From positions 1 through 15,290 of the forward strand of contig JBCCFC010000163.1 of the NCBI GenBank assembly GCA_039029935.1: a stretch of 15,290 nt of DNA, read 5' to 3'. This document shows, piece after piece, positions 1-6,400 of the stretch. A program made the position numbers and the translations under genes. Source of the DNA: G039029935 sp039029935 (GTDB lineage: Bacteria > Chloroflexota > Anaerolineae > Caldilineales > Caldilineaceae). Within the stretch, counting starts at the first letter, position 1. Each line of letters opens with the position of its first letter. The notes under the pieces are model-generated. The model made no database searches and had not been told where the DNA came from. It worked only from the letters and a program-made list of their open reading frames with translations.

Positions 1-270
1 CCAAGCGTCTTCTCGTGGATGAAATAGAGGGACTTCAACACCTGTTGTTGGGTCAAGCCCTGTGATTTTATCCGATTTGAAGGTGTTACACCAAGCGCAT
101 GACAAACACAAATTTGCAAACATCGATGAACCACCTCGCGATGTCGGAATAATATGCTCGATATGCATTTGTCCACCCGTAATACGTTGGTCGGTTTGGC
201 AATATTCACAACGATTCTTGGAGGCTTCATAGATTTGCTGGCGTACACTTTTGGCGATGTAATCTGACAT
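1..270 (-). CDS. HNH endonuclease, 3' end cut off by the window
   Basis: The first 90 codons run from an ATG at 270 to base 1 without a stop, so the C-terminus lies outside the window. The HNH/zinc signature is complete: C21-x2-C24, the beta-beta-alpha core H36-I-E-H39 followed by IIP and a GG turn, N53, then C58-x2-C61-N62 and K65. In this family the two CxxC pairs bind a structural zinc, and the second histidine of the HIEH motif with N53 and N62 forms the metal-dependent nicking site. It would therefore be a non-specific or site-specific DNA nuclease; its target cannot be read from the sequence. The start sits three bases after the stop of the upstream 77-codon gene and has no strong Shine-Dalgarno of its own, which suggests translational coupling. 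It is the last visible member of a small cassette. The HNH fold is well supported; a defence or toxin role is only inferred. Confidence 0.9.
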   Translation of the reverse strand, partial: MSDYIAKSVRQQIYEASKNRCEYCQTDQRITGGQMHIEHIIPTSRGGSSMFANLCLSCAWCNTFKSDKITGLDPTTGVEVPLFHPREDAW

Positions 271-273
271 GGT

Positions 274-507
274 CTACTGCTTTAAAATTGGGTTGCCACC
301 ACGCACACCAAGCAACATATACGCGTGTGCTTTGCGCAACGTTGCGCGGCCATACTCATGTTGCAATTCTGCCAACTCTTCACGCTCAGGCTCTGTCAAC
401 GCCTGCTCAATTTGTTGCTGAGTCAACGTGCGCAGACGGGCTTGTTGTGCCATATTCATCTGCCCGTCGGCAATGCGCCAAAGACTTGGTGTGTCCAGCC
501 ATGTCAT
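274..507 (-). CDS. Small helical protein paired with the HNH gene, function unknown
   Basis: A 77-codon ORF from ATG (505-507) to TAG (274-276). The protein is polar, rich in Gln, Glu, Arg and Leu, and almost entirely predicted helical; the stretch TEPEREELAELQHEYGRA (about residues 38-55) looks like an amphipathic or coiled-coil helix. It has no cysteines, signal peptide or membrane segment. The start is exactly three bases after the upstream small gene's stop, and its own stop is exactly three bases before the HNH start, so the three genes read as one translationally coupled unit. From memory, similar helical proteins of 75-100 residues precede HNH genes in cyanobacteria and Chloroflexota, which suggests a partner or immunity role for the nuclease. 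That link is recollection plus context, not something the sequence proves. No catalytic motif is visible. Confidence 0.75.
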   Translation of the reverse strand: MTWLDTPSLWRIADGQMNMAQQARLRTLTQQQIEQALTEPEREELAELQHEYGRATLRKAHAYMLLGVRGGNPILKQ

Positions 508-510
508 CTG

Positions 511-672
511 CTACAGTTCAACCTGCATCTCTTCCGGTACATCATCCACAGATGGTAAAACAGACAGCACAATATCCGAAATTAGCGTCGAGACAGGCTT
601 CTTGAGTCGAGTTGCGACATGCTCTATTTGTGATATTTTGGCTGTAGGTAAGTCAATTGCGATTGTTGTCAT
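511..672 (-). CDS. Small antitoxin-like protein, possible ribbon-helix-helix
   Basis: A 53-codon ORF starting MTTIAIDLPTAKISQIEHVA. The alternating hydrophobic N-terminal strand (TTIAIDLP) followed by two helices (AKISQIEHVATRL and PVSTLISDIVLSVL) matches the layout of ribbon-helix-helix or related antitoxin proteins, which dimerise through the strand and often repress their own operon. I chose the ATG at 670-672 because an AGGA Shine-Dalgarno lies about ten bases upstream and the family-like strand begins at the start. The frame remains open to a GTG at 736-738, which overlaps the Rpn-type stop as GTGA, but those 22 extra residues do not resemble the family. The acidic tail (DDVPEEMQVEL) would suit binding a basic partner. 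It lies first in the cassette with the 77-residue protein and the HNH nuclease. Assignment to the RHH fold is tentative. Confidence 0.7.
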   Translation of the reverse strand: MTTIAIDLPTAKISQIEHVATRLKKPVSTLISDIVLSVLPSVDDVPEEMQVEL

Positions 673-734
673 TTGTACAAGTTCCTGTGAGTACAATCTG
701 GCTCGACAGTTCAGAGATATAGTTGACACCCAAT

Positions 735-1694
735 TCACGCAGCAACAGCATCCATCTCGCTGGCAGGTTGCGCAATCTCTTCCACAAACTGATAAAACTG
801 TTTGAAATCTTCAATGTCCATAATGGCATCAAAAATATCTTTCAGTTTTGTATCGGCCATAATCGAGGTCAAAAACGTTTGAAGTTGTAAATAGTCTTTC
901 GCATGTGGATTGTAACGCCATAAAGTCAGTTTTAGGATATCTTGACGCCGAGCTTCGCGTGCCACATTTAACCCTTCTTCGCGGGCTTCTTCAATCTGGC
1001 GACGCCAACGTCGCAAGTATGGTGTATCCAATACCCATTCATCTTGTTCTATCATCGTTTCAATCATGTGAATAATCTCCTCATCTTGTAATAAGGCCAT
1101 TAGCTCTAACAATAGTAAATGTTGCGTTTCTTTTTCTGGCACAGACCGAATTGCTTGATAAACCTGTGGAATAATCTCCTGTGGCTGTTTCAGGTTTGCC
1201 TGGCCCAATAATGGCAGTAAAACAGGTCTGCCCTCATCAAGCAGTTCCTGTGGATTAAGTGTCCAGAGACGGATAATGTCATATTGCCACGCCAGCGTTA
1301 CTCGTTTGCCAATGCCTCGCACTTGGTGATGCCCTGTGTCTTTCACATTGGTCTTTTCGCCGATGTAGAAGATGACACTGTGAATGCGTGACCCTCGTTC
1401 TTGGTCAGCAAATCCGACAATGTAATCCAATACACGAAATCGCATGGGACGCTTAGAACTCTCACCTTGGAACTCAATATGCAGCAAAACTTTGTATGGC
1501 GTCTTCTCATCATCCTCTTCATCTGGCTCCACTGTCACCCAAAACACCAAATCTGCGTAGGTTGCATTAGGATTGGGTTGTAGCTCAATGGTCGCTGGCG
1601 TAATCGTGATGACCTTTTTCTTGAGCAACCATTCAGCAAAATCCTGCGGTGCTATCTGTACCAATCGTTTCAGCGGACTATCAGTTTTGTTCAT
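735..1694 (-). CDS. Rpn-type PD-(D/E)XK nuclease/transposase-family protein
   Basis: A 319-codon protein. I start it at the ATG at 1692-1694, which follows a GGAG Shine-Dalgarno at good spacing; an upstream in-frame ATG at 1737-1739 would add 15 unlikely residues. The N-terminal third has the PD-(D/E)XK order seen in Rpn (recombination-promoting nuclease) and related 'putative transposase' proteins: D48 in YADLVFWV, then E74-x-Q76 in LLHIEFQGE, followed by an MRFRVLDY helix at 84-91. In this family the Asp and Glu bind metal and Gln replaces the usual Lys. The C-terminal half is helical with a charged segment (RRWRRQIEEAREEGLNVAR) of the type that usually follows this nuclease domain. Rpn proteins are DNA endonucleases linked to RecA-independent recombination; more recent work, as I recall, ties some to phage defence. 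The actual role here is unknown. It precedes the HNH cassette by 62 bases and may be co-transcribed with it. Confidence 0.85.
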   Translation of the reverse strand: MNKTDSPLKRLVQIAPQDFAEWLLKKKVITITPATIELQPNPNATYADLVFWVTVEPDEEDDEKTPYKVLLHIEFQGESSKRPMRFRVLDYIVGFADQERGSRIHSVIFYIGEKTNVKDTGHHQVRGIGKRVTLAWQYDIIRLWTLNPQELLDEGRPVLLPLLGQANLKQPQEIIPQVYQAIRSVPEKETQHLLLLELMALLQDEEIIHMIETMIEQDEWVLDTPYLRRWRRQIEEAREEGLNVAREARRQDILKLTLWRYNPHAKDYLQLQTFLTSIMADTKLKDIFDAIMDIEDFKQFYQFVEEIAQPASEMDAVAA

Positions 1695-1747
1695 TGTATT
1701 CTCCGATGTATCTGTACACGACGAACCTACACAGCTCATTATGCTTC

Positions 1748-1781
1748 ATTATACAACAAATCAGGCAGCAATCGAACTGCC
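1748..1781 (-). promoter_or_regulatory. Putative promoter of the Rpn/HNH gene cluster with an operator-like inverted repeat
   Basis: On the minus strand a perfect TATAAT (1748-1753) lies 54 bases before the Rpn-type start. At 17-bp spacing the -35 position reads TTCGAT (1771-1776), which matches consensus poorly. That hexamer sits in the loop of a short inverted repeat, GGCAG (1764-1768) and CTGCC (1777-1781), so a dimeric repressor, perhaps the RHH-like protein encoded downstream, could act there. The -10 is seen directly; promoter activity and the operator are inferred. Confidence 0.45.
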
Positions 1782-1817
1782 AACGGCAAGCAAATCAACG
1801 TGATACAGAATAATCCA

Positions 1818-3374
1818 TTACGCCCGAATGACCATCACAGCCCGCCCCGTCGCCGTCGCCGCCATCTCTGTCGTTGTGCGCTCCGAAATCGGCGGCATAT
1901 CACTACGCTGATCAAAGATCACCAACCATCCATGATCCATGCTCAACCCACTTAAATACATCTCCAGTTGCACCAATCCTCTGGCAAGCGGGTCTTTCTC
2001 GCCGTCACGCCATACCTTGAGTTCCATCGGAACACGGATGTCGCCATAAAAGAGGCAGAGGTCGATCCGGCCCAGCGAAATCGCATATTCACGCTCAATG
2101 CGCCCCTTACCGTTGACGACACGATGCAAATAGGCCATCATCACCAGATGGGGGGCAATTTCGTGATAGGCTGCGCTCTTGAGCAGTGGCTGCCCATGCT
2201 GACGCCAAAATGCGAGGAAAGAATCAAGCAGTTTTTGTGTGTTGAGTGTGCCATCCTCGTTGAGCCATGTTGGTTGCGTCATGGGCAATGATGCCTGCGC
2301 ACTACTGGCAAGGACGCGTGGAATCACTTCACCATAAATCGGGTTGGCAATTGCCATGCTGCTGCCGTTCACATGTCGAGCCAAGCCCAGATCAACGGTG
2401 TAGCGCAAATCATCGAGCGGGACATCCTCTAGCCGCCCACCTGCTAAAATCGGTTCGATGACACGACGAACACGGGGGTCACGTAGTTTGTCGGTCAATT
2501 GGTCAAGGTGCGTTTGATTACGCTCAATCAGAATCTCTTTTGCTTGATGCACATGCTCAACCTCAATCGTTGTTGTTCCATCAGCGACCAACTCATTCAC
2601 ACAGACCTTTGCCAGTGCGTTGACCAACCAAGGCTGCCCTTGGGTCAAGTCAAAAATTTGGGTTAATGCCGTCTCTGAAAATGCCTGACCCCGCTCTTCG
2701 GTGTGTTGACCAATCAGTGTGAACACTTCATCTGCGGTAAAATTGCGCATGGCGAAAGAGCGTTCAGCAATATTAAAGGGGCTGTTGGTGTTGAGATGCC
2801 GTGAGCCACCCGCTTTGACCTTGTAATCGCGTATATCTCGCAACCCAACGAGGGCAACCGAACTGGGAAAGGCTTTGGGGCGGCGTGTGTATCCTGAGCG
2901 CAATTGACGCAAAACAGAAATTAATACTTGGTCTTGGAGCGCATCAATTTCGTCAATCAAGACAACTAGTGGGCGCGACGCTTCTAATGCCCACCCACTG
3001 AGAAAGCTGCCAACCCGTCGTCCAACTGAAGCATTGGTTTTCCACTGTGATGGATGAAATTGTTGATCGAGTTGATAGCGAATCGCATCCTGCCAATCGT
3101 CTAAAATAGCATCCTCCGCAGCCCCAATATCGTCAGGAAACGCCGCCCCCACTTCCACTGACACGACCATGCCAATGTAATCACCAGAGGCTGTCAATTG
3201 ATGTGCTAGTTCGAACATTGCGGTTGTTTTGCCCGTTTTTCGTGTTGCATGAAGGACAAAATAAGACCTTCGCGCAATGAGTTGTTCTATCACATGAGTG
3301 TCTAGTTGCATGGTTGCAGGTAGCATATAATGGCTCTTTGGGTTGCACAGTCCACCTAAATTAAAAAAGCGCAT
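1818..3374 (-). CDS. AAA-type ATPase fused to a C-terminal PD-(D/E)XK nuclease domain
   Basis: A 518-codon protein with a convincing start: ATG at 3372-3374 behind a GGGAG Shine-Dalgarno. The N-terminus (RFFNLGGLCNPKSHYMLP) is the typical lead-in of a family of AAA-like ATPases common in Chloroflexota and cyanobacteria. Walker A is ATRKTGKTT at 43-51, with Ala in place of the usual first Gly. Walker B is LVVLIDEID at 136-144, and a winged-helix-like stretch follows around 210-350. The last 100 residues carry a PD-(D/E)XK signature: E427/E429, GRID at 435-438, E451-L-K453 and Q469 in a VQLEMYL helix, then an LVIFDQR strand. ATP-driven remodelling coupled to DNA cleavage is the natural reading, but the substrate is unknown. 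The gene has its own -10 box and runs ahead of the Rpn/HNH cluster, separated by 123 bp. Length and architecture agree with the family as I remember it. Confidence 0.88.
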   Translation of the reverse strand: MRFFNLGGLCNPKSHYMLPATMQLDTHVIEQLIARRSYFVLHATRKTGKTTAMFELAHQLTASGDYIGMVVSVEVGAAFPDDIGAAEDAILDDWQDAIRYQLDQQFHPSQWKTNASVGRRVGSFLSGWALEASRPLVVLIDEIDALQDQVLISVLRQLRSGYTRRPKAFPSSVALVGLRDIRDYKVKAGGSRHLNTNSPFNIAERSFAMRNFTADEVFTLIGQHTEERGQAFSETALTQIFDLTQGQPWLVNALAKVCVNELVADGTTTIEVEHVHQAKEILIERNQTHLDQLTDKLRDPRVRRVIEPILAGGRLEDVPLDDLRYTVDLGLARHVNGSSMAIANPIYGEVIPRVLASSAQASLPMTQPTWLNEDGTLNTQKLLDSFLAFWRQHGQPLLKSAAYHEIAPHLVMMAYLHRVVNGKGRIEREYAISLGRIDLCLFYGDIRVPMELKVWRDGEKDPLARGLVQLEMYLSGLSMDHGWLVIFDQRSDMPPISERTTTEMAATATGRAVMVIRA

Positions 3375-3438
3375 TATTTGAGTCTCCCTATCGCTACAGG
3401 TATATCTATACGTGAATCAACGAACTATTGAGCGTATC

Positions 3439-3467
3439 ATTATACTCTATGCGATGTCTCATCCTAA
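3439..3467 (-). promoter_or_regulatory. Putative promoter of the AAA-ATPase gene
   Basis: On the minus strand a perfect TATAAT (3439-3444) lies 65 bases before the ATPase start. At 17-bp spacing the -35 position is TTAGGA (3462-3467), matching TTGACA at three of six bases. The region between the large secreted-protein gene and the ATPase gene shows no clear terminator hairpin, so readthrough from upstream is also possible. Confidence 0.45.
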
Positions 3468-3488
3468 AATAGACGCCCTTCATATAGA

Positions 3489-6400
3489 CTATCTTCGCAA
3501 CACAGGCAAGTAGACTGTCCATACATTTGGAGATTGGTTCTCAGGACGTTGAGCTAAAGACCCCATGTCCATCAGCGGACGTGTGCCATCCGCCATTACC
3601 ATCTCCAGCACATAGTGATGATTGGCATCGGTATCACCTGTCATATCTTCATATCGATACGCTCCCCCATTATCAGCCTCCTGCGCCAGAATCATCTGCT
3701 TATCATTGGTCAGGCGTACAGGCTCGCCATCCGCATCATCCAACCGCAGTACATGGAAACCAATTAGGTCCGTCTCATCAACGGTGGACCATGACAGCAC
3801 CACAACTTCATCCTCAATCATTACATCGCGGCTGGTTAATAGCACACCCGTCGGTGCATAGATGCGCACGGTGTCGGTGACAGTATGTGTGAAGACTTGG
3901 GCCATGTTGACATCACCGGGACCAAAGTCCATATCAAAGCCGTTGGGTGCGGCCTGTGTCAGGTCGTTCCACACAATCTGCCCGTTGTTGGCCGTTGTGT
4001 CGGACTCTGGTGTTGTGCGTATCCCGACATAGGTCAGGTGAGCGATGCTATAGGTGTCGGTCAATGGCAGTGTCGTGATCATCACTTGCCCTGTGTTGGT
4101 GATACGAATTGTAAAGGTCACGCTTGTGCCTGGTATCACAGGGTCGGGTGTGTTGAGCATTTTCTCGACAGCGACCATCAGCGGGAATTCATGGAAGCCA
4201 AAGTCTACAGTCAAGTTTGAGTTGTTCGCTGGATAGATGGGTGTCGCTCCATTTATGGTGTTGGCTTGGCTCTCGTCGTCGCTGTTATCAATGCCATCGG
4301 TCGCTGTGGTGATTTCGACGTCGTTTGTGAGCGAGATGGGCAGCGAAGAGAAGAGGAAGTTCGGGTCTGAATCGTTATAGCCGTTGTCATCGTTGTCGAT
4401 GTTGTTATCTGGATCGACTTGGCTATCGATCTGGTCCACACCCGTTGATGAGCTATAGCCCTCTAAGAGTGCTTGGTTGGCCGTTGTATCGGGGATACGC
4501 ACGCGATACTCACCCGCTTGCAAGCCCTCAAAGAGATACTCGCCATTGGCATCCGTCGTGGTCGTTGCCACCTGTGTCCCACCCACGTCATAGAGATGGA
4601 CCTCAACACCCGCAAAGGTTGTATGCGTATCCCCACCATCCGCAAGTTCATCATTGTTGGTGTCATCCCAGAGCAAACCACCGACACGGAGGTAACAACG
4701 GGGCATGACGCTTACGTCCATTGAGCGAACGGGCAACAAAATTTCATCAACACGCAGACCCGATATGTTGGTCCAGATGTCGTCACAGCGATAGTTGTTG
4801 ACATCCATCACCATTGTGATTGCATCGGTCTCACCGGGGTTGAGCGGTCCATCCAAAATTGCGTAGATGGCTGTGACATCTGCTGCTGTGGCCGGACATG
4901 CACCACCACCACCGTTCTGTGCTGTCCCGCCAGGGGCATTACACCACGTATTGTCGGCCCATGTGCGGTCTGGATCGCGTGAAATCAGCGAAGGCGTATC
5001 GGCTGTTACCAAGACGGTCATCGTTCCTGTGACAGAGATGTAGTCTACCGTGCCCGTAAAGTTCGAGGCAGGTGTGCGTGCATCACCCGTTGTGGGCGTC
5101 GAGCCTGTCTGATTTGGTGTGTTGGACGCTGGTTCGCTTGCACCATCACCGTTGTAGGGCAGCACATCCACAAAACGGATGTTGCTAAAAGCGGTGTTGC
5201 CGTGGTTGCTGATCGCCAGCGTATAGGTGATGTGCTGTTCATAATCCACCATCTGACAGTTGGTGTCCCAGCCCGCAGGTATCGGGTCTTCGGTCGGATG
5301 GGTTGTACAAGGGCCACCCAGTGCGCCAAGGCTCTTGGTGATTAGCCCTTCATCCGCAGGCAGTGGCATGTAGGTGAAGGCATAGACGTTGATATCTTGG
5401 GTTGCGTTTGTAATCACGCCGCCCGCAGAAAAGTCACCTGTACCGACATCCCACGGCCCCAGCAGAAAGCTACGCGCTCTGGCCCGATTGGAGAGACTGG
5501 TGGGCATATCTGGGTTGGCAATGGCATCCTTGACCCGCACTTCGATGGTAAAGGAGGGGTCGCCATCCAAAACCGTCGGCCAGCCACCGGGTAAGCCAGG
5601 GGGCAGTGGGCCTGTATCGATGGTCGGGTCCTCTTCGGAGTAGCGACAGATAATGGTCCCGGCGTTGTAGGTACAGGTTGTGCCGGGCGTCGTCGGTTGG
5701 CTGATAAAGTCCACAAATTCGTGATTGGGTGAGAGATAGTCGATTAGATAGACATTGCCCAACGCCTCCTGAGTTGAACCAGTGACGTATGGCACTACCT
5801 TAAATTGTGCCAGTTCGCCGTTGTCTTTGATGTCGTTGATACCGTTTAGATTGGTTTTGCTTACCCCCAGCCTAGCCCCGACGATATAGGCGAGCGCACC
5901 GGACGAGTCTTCCCATGAAGCGCTGTAGGGGTTAAAGCCACCCGCCGCGTCATGCCAATCGATTGTATCTGTGGTATCAAACGAGTCGGTTCCATCATCC
6001 TGATAGCGGTTATTACACCAGCCGCTTGCGGTTAGGCTGCCGTCACCTGCTTGATCATCTGCATTCCACTGAGCAGACGTGTGGGGTCTACAATTGTTGT
6101 CGTCCAATATCGCTGGCACGCTCCCTGCCCCATCCCAGACTTCTGTATGAAAATGGTGAGAGGTAAAGGCCATTAGCTCTTGATTATCGGTCTGTACCGC
6201 AATGTCTGACTTGACCCGCACTTGGAAATAGGCCGTAATGCCTACGCCCGGCCAGCGCGGATCCATGTTACCAATAATCCCCACATCTTGCGTATTGAGT
6301 GTGCGCACACGGGCACGGGTAATGCCTTCATACACGCCATCACCTGGGTTCACCGTGTCAAAGACAGAGAGGTCGCCTGTTGAGGCAACCCAGCCAGAGG

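Noticed and set aside
673..738. GTG-started 22-residue extension of the small RHH-like protein
   Set aside because: It overlaps the Rpn-type stop as GTGA but lacks family-like sequence, and the ATG at 672 has its own AGGA.
1695..1739. Upstream ATG for the Rpn-type gene
   Set aside because: The added 15 residues are atypical and the later ATG has a well-placed GGAG.
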